Assembly: GCA_018398765.1 (NCBI GenBank)
Contig: JAHBMJ010002303.1
Span: 1-19,983, forward strand
Length of the DNA stretch: 19,983 bases
Direction: 5' to 3'
Origin: Chromera velia
Lineage: Eukaryota; Sar; Chromeraceae
In this document: positions 10,171 through 19,373 of the stretch, piece by piece
Position numbering within the stretch: position 1 is the stretch's first letter
Layout of the letters: each line of letters begins with the position of its first letter
Program-made: the position numbers and the translations under genes
The notes under the pieces: model-generated
What the model was told of the DNA's origin: nothing
The model's database searches: none
What the model saw: the letters and a program-made list of their open reading frames with translations, nothing else

Positions 10171-11789
10171 CTGACAGAAAGGAGACTGACAACCAGCGAA
10201 TCTGAAGCTGGGCTTGTTTGTCGACACTGTCTCTCTCTCTCATGGTTGCTGCATCTATGGCTTGGTTGTTGATGCGCTGTTGCTCTTTTTTGCCATCCAT
10301 CCACCATCGACTGGTGATCGGTCGGTCGGTGGGCCTTGGTGGCTGGTTTCCCTCCCTTTTTGATTTTTGTCCGTCCGCACGTCCGTCCGGCCTCAAGCAG
10401 GCAAGTCTGGTCTTCATCTGTTTTTGGTTCCGTCCCTCTCCAGCTGATTAGACTCAAATGGAATTTAGAGAAAAGGGAGGGTCGCGTCCCTCACAGCCAC
10501 ACAACGGTTGTTGGTTGTTTTTGAAGAGAGTAGATAAGAGGCAGAAGAGGATGATGAGATCGCTTCCACAGTTGTGTGAAGGGACAGAAAGGAGAGCAGG
10601 ATCAGGGAGCAGGCGAAGGAACGCGCTCAGCTGATTCTGAGCCAGATTTCCTCTTTTCTTCTTGCCCTTTTTTATCCACGCAACGTAGTCTGTCCAAGCG
10701 TTCTCGCATTTTAAAAAAGGGTGTGTGGGGGGAAGACAAAGGACTCTCCCTCCCTTTCCTTTCTTTGCGGACCTTTTTCTCAGTAGTCCTGCCATCAATC
10801 GATCAATCGACCTTCCTCCTCCGTTGCAGACCCAATAAGGGCTGCTTGTGTGGGGAATGCATCGAGAGAGGATGATCGACTTCTTCGAGCTCTTTTTGTT
10901 TGTTTGTCTGCCTGTTTGCTTATTTAGTTGTCGTCTCCCGCCTCTGTCCTGCGATGTTGCTGAACGCAGAACACAAGACAGCGTTGAAAACACTGGCTCC
11001 TTGGAGAGACAGCAAACGATTCCTAAGAGGGGATTGCAAACTCAGTCAACCAACCGGTTCAGAAAAAACAATCAAATGCAATGATGAAGTTGACAAAAGC
11101 TCATGACAGAGGACTGACAGAAAGAGTGCGATCGAGAGGGAAGAACAGCAGGAAAGTAGGGGCAGTCTCCTCTCAAGCATTCATTCTCGATTTCTTTTTA
11201 GGCAATACACAAGTCGAGGCGGCCGGCATGTTTGTCGGTGTGTGCAGACGGGTGTTAGGACGTGCGAGTCGCTCCTGTAGTTCTTTTCTTTGAATCATTA
11301 ATTTCATTCCTTTTGGGTCTGGCCGATGCTGCCAACCTCTTCATTCTCATTTGTCCTCCGTGTCTGCATGGTGTGGGTGGGTTCTCTCTCATGAGGGCGG
11401 GCAAAGGGCATGGGATTTGTTCATGCACATGGCTGCTAGCGGTTTTTTGGTCCCCTACATCGATCTGTGTTCGTGAGTTGCTGTATACAGAACTGACCGA
11501 CCGACTCGTTTCTCTTCTTATCGATCGAAAACATGGGATTCAAATGAGGGGAATACGACACCAGCCAGAATTAATGTCATTGTAGCAACAGTCTCCCTTC
11601 GGTCGTTGCGCGCTGCTTGTTTTGCACCTCAATCTCTTCACACGTGCTGTCATTCATTTCATGCACGCAGCTTCGATGTCAGTTTGACTTCATGTTTTGT
11701 ACATGTGCGCCTTCATGCACGCATGCATGCTTGATGCGCGTATCCTGTTGTGGATGGATGAAAGAACAACAGATCGATTGGTCAACCAC

Positions 11790-12450
11790 CAGTCAAATCC
11801 ATTTAACAACAAATCTATATAAATCTAGGAACAATTAAGTTCAATATTCAAGTTCTACCCTATTCAATTCTTGGTCACTTTACTGATCAATTTATTGGTA
11901 ATCAGTAAACTACACCAGTAAAAAGCTATAATTCCGACCAGTAAAAACTGATTTTTTAAATGAATTTACTGGTATAAGCCTATAAGGTCAAACTTAAAAG
12001 TATAAAGAGCTAGATAAAGACTCATTAAAGAGTTAGAAGACTAATAGAAGTTTCGATTAACTTAGAACCTCATATTAATTGATGGAAATATGATAGAAAA
12101 TCTATTAGAAAATGAAAGTAAATCCTACCCTGCAAAGATTTAGGGATTTAGAGGAATTTAGACAGGAATTTAGATAGGAATCTAAAAGAATTTAAAGACC
12201 GCAATTTAGAAGAATTTAGAAAAATTTAGACAGGAATCTAAATTAAGGAATTTAGAGCTAGTTATAGATCCATATTTCTAAACTTTGAACTCAAGTTTGG
12301 AGGTCGATTTCTCATGAACTATGATGAGTCAGAGCTTATAAGTCTAATATGATGATGATGATAATGATGATTGAGGGTTAAATCCTAGATTTAGCGACAC
12401 CAAATCCCAAGCCACTAGCAAGGCTGTGAAGACAACCCAGAGTAATATAG
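11790..12450. other. AT-rich segment with inverted and short direct repeats, no gene
   Basis: Composition changes abruptly here from GC-balanced, microsatellite-rich DNA. It contains inverted repeats TTTACTGAT/ATCAGTAAA (11879-11887/11901-11909) and CCAGTAAA/TTTACTGG (11938-11945/11965-11972). A patch at about 12137-12260 has many imperfect GAATTTAGA units. No open frame resembles a protein. It may be an older transposon remnant into which the LTR element inserted. Confidence 0.5.
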
Positions 12451-12455
12451 GTTTA

Positions 12456-12959
12456 TGTTGGGCGCCTTCTCTGTTATCGGGCGCTTTCACTGCCTAAAAG
12501 GAACAATGCTACCAGTCAGAGTTGCGCGGCTCTGAGACCGCTCTAGAGACTTACATCAAAGGATAACAGTTCGAGCTTCTGTCTTCATAGAGATACAACC
12601 TGCTCACGTAAAGAGTCTGTTCATTCAACTTCATTCCGGCGTACCTCTTTTTCTGACAAACAATTTTCAGGCTTTCTGTTGATCTGCTTGTATATGTTAG
12701 ATTGATTGCATGCATGTCATTGCATCAGTCTGCACGAAATAGACTGATGCACACGATACGCACGGTATGCGTGCAAACTTCTTTTTGGTTGTCATCTGGC
12801 GTAAATTCCTTGAGGAGCGCGGCGGCGTGCACCACTTCAATGTGGTGGTACCAAAGTCTATAACCTCTTTCTACTCAAATCATATCTATTGTCTTTCTGT
12901 TTGTAATGTACTCTCTGAGTTAAAGACTCTTTCTGAAGTATGGGAAAGTGAGCACAACA
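12456..12959 (-). repeat. LTR copy A (3' LTR of the minus-strand element)
   Basis: It matches copy B along its whole length except a 6-nt indel and about 35 substitutions. A hairpin CACCAC/GTGGTG with a 6-nt loop lies at 12830-12847, inside a 74-nt stretch identical in both LTRs. The open frame reading MRANFFLVVIWRKF lies in the LTR and recurs in copy B; I do not call it a gene. Confidence 0.9.
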
Positions 12960-12961
12960 AT

Positions 12962-12974
12962 CACTCCCCCCTTC
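12962..12974 (-). promoter_or_regulatory. Polypurine tract
   Basis: On the minus strand it reads GAAGGGGGGAGTG, two bases before the TG of the 3' LTR, the expected place for plus-strand priming. Confidence 0.75.
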
Positions 12975-13376
12975 AACTCTGTTCGTCCTCGAACAGATCA
13001 TGCAAGCTTCTCGGACAAGTGAGAAACACGTCAGCATGGCATAAACCACTGAACTCTCGGGTCTCCCGATGTCCCACCAGGTTTGTCTAACCATTAATGC
13101 ACATTCGCACAAAGATTTTCTGATACATGTACATCAAGACGCTTTCTTTCAGCAATAACAGCCAAACCATTCATTTGCTCACTAAAATTACCATTTATTT
13201 CGCACAATGGTGGCCTCTCTCTCTGGAACCCGGCCAAGATTCCTTTGAGAGCCATCATGCTTCACACAGGCATATTCACATTCATTGTTTTCTCTTTGAA
13301 TTCATTGTTTCACTCAGTAAAGATCTTTTTTGAAAGAGAATGAATAAGAATGAAGAATGAAGAAATAAAAACGAAG

Positions 13377-13536
13377 AAAAGATGAGAACATCTAAATAAC
13401 TTTCTTCGATGATTCTGCAAACATTCTTTCCTCTTCTCTTTGACTCCTGCCAGTTGAAAAGATGAGAACGTCTAAACAACTTTCTTCGATGATTCTGCAA
13501 ACATTCTTTCCTCTTCTCTTTGACTCCTACCAGTTG
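13377..13536. repeat. 80-bp tandem duplication inside the LTR element
   Basis: Two near-identical 80-bp units start at 13377 and 13457 and differ at three or so positions. The unit is not a multiple of three, so it argues against a maintained reading frame here. Confidence 0.9.
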
Positions 13537-15441
13537 TTTCTCCTTTTCCCCCTTTGCTGGTTGCATGAACCTCTCACGCCTCCTCCACCTCTTCTTCTTT
13601 CTCGTCTTCTGTCTTGTTCTAGCTTGCGACCAAGCCTGACAGTGTCATCACGGCGTCGCTTACTTTCTTCAAGAAGACTCCATGCAATGCCATAATATTC
13701 AATTTGCTCCATCTAACACTTCTCTCGCATCAGTGGCTCTTCTTTTCTTTTCATGTTATATGGCGGTACTCCCGCTCTCTTCTTTCCGTCTCTACTCCTC
13801 TTTGCTCAACTCTTTTTGTAAAATCTTTTTTCGACAGATCCCGACGGAGCCCGTTCCCTTCGAGTACCATTTGGTACCATCTAAAGGGATCACGCATCTC
13901 CGTTTCATCCAAAGCAAATGTCTCTCGCTTTTGTATGGTCTTTCTATGGCGTGCTTCAAAAGGAAACAAACTGTTAACCAGTATGCGATACTTTCTGTCT
14001 TTTGTCACTCATACAGCTAACGCAAACAAACGCAATTTCCCTTCAGACTGCAAAGCGATAGACCAAGTGTGCGGCGTGCCACGTCGTGCAAAGGAGCCAG
14101 TGGAATGTCGAGGACGGTCGTCCCACACTGATGTCGATTTCCCCCTTCTCGGCAATTCAGAAGGCAGACATTTCTACCACAGCTCTTCTCTTCTCGGGTT
14201 TCCTCTTCTTTCGCTTTGCAGTTAGTCTGGCGCGTTTCTGCACGTTGACTCTCGCTTCCCTTCTCTTTGCTTTCTTTTCTCTCTACAGACTACCAAGCAA
14301 CCCGATCGATACCTCCGGCATTTCCAGTCCCCAAACTAGTCCCCAAACAACGAATCTAGACGATAAATAAGGCTAGACAGGGCATGACAGTTCATACAAA
14401 TCGGGTCTCAGCAGTCGCGGGGCATGAAGTTTTATCTCTTTATATCTCTCTATTCTATTTCAACTTAAAAACTCACTCACTTGCACGTCAATCCTCTCTC
14501 CGTCAAAACTTGCTCTCTCTTGATCTTTGCATTTTCCGCTTACCGTCGCTGCTACGGGGTACGGAAGGAGATGGAAATACAGCGTAGAATCTCTTATGCT
14601 TTCTCCTTCTCTGCTTACTGGAATGGACACGCCCTCTTCCATTTCTTTTCTTCTCTCGCGGCCTGCTTTCTTCACTCCAAACAAGAGACGAGCTTTCATC
14701 GATGGAACAAAAGAAAAAAATTCATTCAGCTCTCTTCTTGCCCATATGCTTCCTTCTTCTTTGTCTCTAACTCTTTCGGTTCAACTCTGGCTTCTGCACT
14801 CTTTCGCGTCGATGTTCAACTTGGAGGTAGGTGGATGGTCGGGCACGTGGCCACACAGTGCCAAGAATACTCCCCCTCACTCAGTCTCCTGGAACAGACC
14901 TTCCACCCGATCTCTGCTTTTCTCACTTCGGCCTCACTTCTTCGAGAGTCCTACAGACTGAGTCGTCGGCACCACGGCAACTTTCTGTGGTGTTGGGTGG
15001 CCTGTAGGCACGCTGTTTTTCATTTCTCAAACCCGGGCCCGGTCCCAGCGTCAAGCTAGAAGGACAAAGCTGCTGTCCATCGCTCGACCGGTGCATGGTA
15101 CTCCCGCATCTGACCTGAGGTTCCCTTCTCCCAGTTCGATCGGTGCCTCGGCTCCACCGCTCGGCTCGAAGTTGCTTTTCTCCATACAAGCTTTTCCCAC
15201 TGACAGCAACCTAAGCACAGCCGCAAAGGAAACAGAACAGAAACAGGTTTCCAAGACATCTCGCTCAACTCTAAAGGGAATAAAATTGTGGTATGTCAGG
15301 CAGTACTAAAGAAATAAGCTGTTTGCATACCTTTTTTAAAAAAAGAATATCAAGACTTTTGACAGTGCAATACAAATGGCTCAACTCTCCTAAGGTTTCT
15401 ACATGGAGCAAACAATCTGGTGGGGCTTCCCCAGCCAGATA

Positions 15442-15452
15442 CTCTGCTACCA
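15442..15452 (-). promoter_or_regulatory. Primer-binding site (initiator tRNA-Met type)
   Basis: On the minus strand it reads TGGTAGCAGAG, complementary to a tRNA end CTCTGCTACCA, as in animal initiator tRNA-Met. It is spaced 3 nt from the LTR end, as usual for LTR retrotransposons. Confidence 0.75.
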
Positions 15453-15455
15453 GTT

Positions 15456-15965
15456 TGTTGGGCGCCTTCTCTGTTATTGGGCGCCTTCACTACCTAAAAG
15501 GAACAATGCTACCAGTCAAAGTAACTGTTGCACGGCTCTGACACCGCTCTAGAGACTTACATCAAAGGATAACAGTTCGAGCTTTTGTCTTCATAGAAAC
15601 ACAACCTGCTCATATAAAGAGTCTGTTCATTCAACTTCATTCCGGTATACCTCTTTTTCTGGCAAATAATTTTTAGGCTTTCTGTTGGTCTGTTTATATA
15701 TATTAGATTGATTGCATGCATTTCATTGCATCAGTCTGCATGAAATAGACTGAAGCACACGATATGCACGGTATGCGCGCGAACTTCTTTTTGGTTGTCA
15801 TCTGGCGTAAATTCCTTGAGGAGCGCGGCGGCGTGCACCACTTCAATGTGGTGGTGTCAAAGTCTACAAACTCTTTCTACTCAAATCATATCTACTGTCT
15901 TTCTGTTTGTATTGTACTCTCTGAGTTAAAAACTCTTTCTGAAGTATGGGAAAGTGAACAAAACA
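15456..15965 (-). repeat. LTR copy B (5' LTR of the minus-strand element)
   Basis: Partner of copy A. It carries more TG/CA where copy A has CG, and a 6-nt insertion near 15522. The shared hairpin is at 15836-15853. Confidence 0.9.
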
Positions 15966-15970
15966 GTCTA

Positions 15971-16294
15971 TAAGCACCATCAATATCAAGTTCTAACTGA
16001 TCATATCATTGCAGGGCCTAGTGTATCCTACAACTATCCTATCCTAATTTTAGATTCCTAAAAATAACTGAAATGAACAAACTAGAACAAAATTTACAGA
16101 AATTCTAGTAAAAATTGTATGTAGTGCATGCAGTTACAGAAGCACAGTGTCACACGTACTATAGCATAAAAGCTGTATAACCAGTGTTAACCACTGTTAG
16201 TATGTTATGCACTGGCATATAGCTAGTCGACCATGCAGCTCATGGATGCAGTTTAATTTTGTTGGGAATTCAGCTTTGTTACTAACTACTACTG
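15971..16294. other. AT-rich spacer, no gene seen
   Basis: Resembles the AT-rich DNA left of the LTR element, consistent with that element having split one AT-rich region. No RNA gene or domain was found. Confidence 0.5.
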
Positions 16295-16843
16295 TCAGCC
16301 TTTCCATCGGACATGAACAGCCCCCGGATTGTTCTTCAATACCTCCCAACCAAAGTGACCTTTGTTGGTTCCACTTTCTAAATGGCGGAGCAATTTGGGT
16401 TTCACAACGGACTGTCCACCTTCACTGTGCACACCACGGCCTGTAACAATGAGAATACTTCGGAGAAAAGGACACACAGTCTCATCAAAAGTGGTTAACA
16501 CTTCTGCTTGGTGCAACCCATAAAAATCTACTTAAAGTTTCGTCTCTTTCCCTTTTCTCTCCCTGCCCATCCCCCTAACGTGGTTGTTGACCTCAAAAAT
16601 CTTTTTCGTCGCATTTTCCCACGCTTGGCGGAGCTCATTCAAGAGCTCAGCCTTTTTTTTCTGCAACGCCTCATGCTTACGACCCCCCCAATCTGCATAG
16701 CCCTCCAGCTCCTTATTCACTTCCCGTAACTCCTTCTCCTTCACCTCTACTGGGCGTCGCGCCCTTCTGTAGATTTCTTCCTTTGCTTCAGCACTCAGAA
16801 ACTCGTCTGACTCTACTGACTCCCACCCAGCCCCCCACAAAAT
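16295..16843 (-). pseudogene. Smr-domain protein remnant, 5'-truncated with one in-frame stop
   Basis: One minus-strand frame runs from 16843 to a TGA at 16297-16295, broken only by TAA at 16534-16532. The first part (about 100 residues) is highly charged and helical and ends AWENATKKIFEVNN. The end of the DUF1771 domain that precedes Smr in many proteins looks similar, but this match is weak. After the stop comes VDFYGLHQAEVL (the position of the Smr DLHG motif), then LIVTGRGVHSEGG and a KP-x-LL segment, the Smr TGRG/HS/KP core. NNPGAVHVRW fits its C-terminal strand. Smr domains act as nucleases or nucleic-acid-binding modules. The frame opens after TAA (16846-16844) with no ATG before the domain and no convincing splice acceptor. 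I read it as an old gene fragment, possibly a retrocopy. A terminal exon of a real gene is less likely. Confidence 0.65.
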
Positions 16844-16846
16844 TTA

Positions 16847-17214
16847 TACTAATTGATTGCATACGTATTTAAAAAAAAATATAAAAATTGACGCACGTAA
16901 AAATTGACATTGGAATTTATGTGAAACTTTTACATTCAACTAGACGTTCAATGTAATTCAATAACTATGTATACTTCTTCAAAAGTATGCAGTCTACATA
17001 CTATCACCACACCACCACCAGCTTTCTCTTCTAAGTTTTTCAGCACTACATTTTCACTCAGAAAAAAACCTTTCATATCTCATCTCTTCAGAGACGGCGT
17101 AGAGAAAAAGACTAGGCTCGGATTCAATATAAATAATTATATTATATTTCAGACAAAACGCTAATATAATATAATGCAAACTTAATGTAATATGGGAAGA
17201 TGAAGATTAGGTTG
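16847..17214. other. AT-rich spacer, no gene seen
   Basis: Contains A-runs and TATAAT-like strings (about 17126-17176) but no protein-like frame. Confidence 0.5.
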
Positions 17215-17218
17215 GAGG

Positions 17219-17936
17219 TGCTTCAGGCTAGGTTGGCGCTAGGACACAGCCAGTAGCTCCTCTATGGCTCTTGCCAATGGATGTCTGGGAGTAGAGTGAG
17301 GCTAAAGAGAGTGACTGTTGCTAGCTGTCCTGAAAAGGAGATGGCTAAGTGACAGCTAGGTGAAGTTGTAGTTTGGACTGCCAGGAGTGGATGGTAGTAA
17401 TACAAGTTGGCTAAAGTAAGGAAGGTGAGGCTAAGTATGCATACGAATGCTTTCCTAAGCAGGAGTGTGAAGGAAGTAAGCTGGTAGAGGCTTAGAAGCT
17501 GTCAGAAGGTTCACAAAGGTCAGACTGTTCGAAGTTCAACTCAAAGGTTCAATTCTGTGTATATCGGATCCTCAAGGTGTCGCAGTGAGATTTTGAATTT
17601 TGAGTTGTCAAAAGACTTTCTGAAATTTCAAGTCTTCCAAAAGTCTTTCGATTTTGAATTTCTATGAAAAACCGTGGTCAAAATCGGCGCGTGGACTGTC
17701 GTATAATCGGTTAAGCTTAATTTCTGCGCATAGCTCACCGCGTATCAAACTCAATGCCGGTGGAATATAGGAGGGGCCAATTTCCGGGGCCGTGATAATA
17801 TGCGCACGACCGCCTAGGAGCCGCCGCATGCCGCGCCGCCGCAATTCGCACGCGTACGCCCTGCCGCGCGCTTTGTATTTTTCTGCATGGAGCGTGCCGC
17901 TCATGCACCAGCAACTCCAAATTATAGATCACAGCA
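17219..17936. repeat. Tandem repeat copy 1 (about 718 bp), LTR-like ends
   Basis: Begins TGCTTC and ends CAGCA. It is repeated after a 10-nt spacer. Copies differ by roughly 50 substitutions and small indels by eye, mostly transitions. Termini TGCT/AGCA are short inverted ends as in LTRs. No internal protein-coding region separates the copies. Confidence 0.85.
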
Positions 17937-17946
17937 CGTCACCACG

Positions 17947-18659
17947 TGCTCCAGGCTGGGTTGGCGCTAGGATACAGCCAGTAGCTCCTCTGTGGCTCTC
18001 GGATGTCTGGGAGTGAAGTGAGGCTAAAGAGAGTGACTGTTGCTAGCTGTCCTGGAAAGGAGATGGCTAAGTGAAAGCTAGGTGAAGTTGTAGTTTGGAC
18101 TGCCAGGAGTGGATAGCAGTGATACAAGTTGGCTAGAGTAAGGAAGGTGAGGCTAGGTATGTGTATAGATGCTTTCCGTAAGCAAAAGTGTGAAGAAAAT
18201 AAGCTGGTAAAGGCTTAGAAGCTATCAGAAGGTTCACAAAGGTCAGACTGTTCGAAGTTCAACTCAAAGGTTCATTTCTGTATATATCGAATCCTCAAGG
18301 TGTCGCAGTGAGATTTTGAATTTTGAGTTGTCGAAAGACTTTCTGAAATTTCAAGTCTTCCAAAAGTCTTTCGATTTTGAATTTCTGTGGAAAACCGCGG
18401 TTAAAATCGGCGCATGGACTGTCGTATAATCGGTTAAGCTTAATTTCTGCGCATAGCTCACCGCGTATCAAACTCAATGCCGGTGGAATATAGGAGGGGC
18501 CAATTTCCGGGGCCGTGATACTATGTGTACCACCGTTTAGGAGCCGCCGCGTGCCGCGCCGCCGCAATTCGCGCGTGCGTGCCCTGCCGCGCGCTTTGTA
18601 TTTTTCTGCATAGAGCGCGCCGCTCATGCGCCAGCAACTCCAAATTATAGATCACAGCA
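17947..18659. repeat. Tandem repeat copy 2 (about 713 bp), LTR-like ends
   Basis: Same unit as copy 1, beginning TGCTCC and ending CAGCA. GAGG precedes copy 1 (17215-17218) and follows copy 2 (18660-18663), a possible 4-bp target duplication around the pair. The minus-strand frames starting MSGTLHAEKYKARG and MSGALYAEKYKARG are conserved only as far as the DNA is. Confidence 0.85.
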
Positions 18660-18663
18660 GAGG

Positions 18664-18901
18664 AGATGAGTTAGAAAATGAAGATCTGGCCTGCAAAATC
18701 TGATGATGACACGTCTCTTTAGTTGATGAGGCGGTTTTTGAAAAGGATTCAGCGGGAGGTTGCTCTCTCCAGATGAAAGATGTGGTTGAATTTAATTAAG
18801 GTTGAATTACGAGGGAAAGAAAGACAAACATGGATAAATTTATATAGATGTTATATCATATTATGTATTATATTTATATTATTATATTAAGAAAAGTCTA
18901 A

Positions 18902-18939
<38 letters not shown>

Positions 18940-19373
18940 TCCAAACCTAGGAAAAGGATGATATCCGTAGTATTGTGAGGCGAGGCACGGGGCCGGCCAA
19001 CCCCGGGCTGAGCCGAACTGGCGCGCGCTACCGCCGTTGGGACCCACACGGCTCACAGCACACGTACGCAGGCTCATGGAGGCGCCGCCATGGCAGTCTG
19101 TATTGGAAGAGAAATAATATGTAGACGGGAGTAATTAACGTACGACAAATAGAATTAAATAGAAAAGCATGCATTTGTCCTATCAGACGTTGACTGTAAG
19201 AAAGCAACCGCACTGTCAGTTCTTCCGTGGGTAGGATGAGTCAAGTCTCTGAACTAAGCTAGAACTAGCTTAGGAGGTGGGGAACCAAGCTTCCCTACGT
19301 AGTAGGACAAAGCCTGGTTCGATCGGTATTTCAAACAACAGCCGTCTCGTCTCTCTTTCTATTCTTCCTTGAG
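18664..19373. other. Unassigned DNA before gag
   Basis: Apart from the AT microsatellite it has a short GC-rich patch (about 18980-19095) and no convincing frame. The 5' LTR and leader of the downstream Ty3-type element should lie here or further left, but with no second LTR in the window its limits cannot be set. Confidence 0.4.
18904..18935. repeat. (AT)n microsatellite
   Basis: About 16 uninterrupted AT units in AT-rich DNA. Confidence 0.95.

Larger units (their letters stand above)
4049..11790. other. Microsatellite-rich region without a supportable gene
   Basis: Open frames here are built from simple repeats (Ser/Leu/Phe or Lys/Arg/Glu runs), lack recognisable domains and usually have equally long partners on the other strand. 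Single acceptor-like CAG sites after pyrimidine tracts (for example before 6043, 6129 and 10827) have no matching protein-like exons. It may be intergenic, UTR or large introns of an unseen gene. The separate repeats are listed below. Confidence 0.6.
12456..15965 (-). mobile_element. Complete non-autonomous LTR retrotransposon
   Basis: Two direct repeats of 504 and 510 bp begin TGTTG and end CAACA/AAACA, exactly 3000 bp apart at their left ends. Orientation comes from the primer sites. Reading the minus strand, TGGTAGCAGAG lies 3 nt after the LTR at 15456, and a GAAGGGGGGAGTG tract lies 2 nt before the LTR at 12959. The flanks GTTTA (12451-12455) and GTCTA (15966-15970) are a probable 5-bp target duplication with one change. 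The 2,496-bp interior has no recognisable Gag, protease, reverse transcriptase or integrase on either strand, so it would depend on another element. Roughly 35 substitutions separate the LTRs by eye, so it is not a recent insertion. Confidence 0.85.

Noticed and set aside
10827-10875. Possible terminal exon after CTCCTCCGTTGCAG encoding a short Cys-rich tail (NKGCLCGECIERG)
   Set aside because: The acceptor is good, but no upstream exon, donor or family supports it.
12767-13090. 107-codon plus-strand frame beginning in LTR copy A, similar to one at 15764-15973
   Set aside because: Most of it lies in the LTR and the similarity is explained by the LTR duplication. It is opposite to the element's orientation and runs past the LTR end in only one copy.
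13704-14225. 173-codon plus-strand frame inside the LTR element
   Set aside because: It is opposite to the element's orientation, overlaps equally long frames on both strands and shows no Gag or Pol motif.
17662-18627. Pair of similar minus-strand frames (80 and 110 codons) in the tandem repeat
   Set aside because: Protein changes are as frequent as expected from the DNA changes, the C-termini differ, and the invariant part coincides with a DNA block that may be conserved for other reasons.
19266-19326. A-box-like TAGCTTAGGAGG and B-box-like GGTTCGATCGG resembling a tRNA or SINE promoter
   Set aside because: The boxes are spaced plausibly, but no T-stem or acceptor stem pairs and the D-loop would be too long, so it is not a tRNA gene. 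A SINE would need copies elsewhere.
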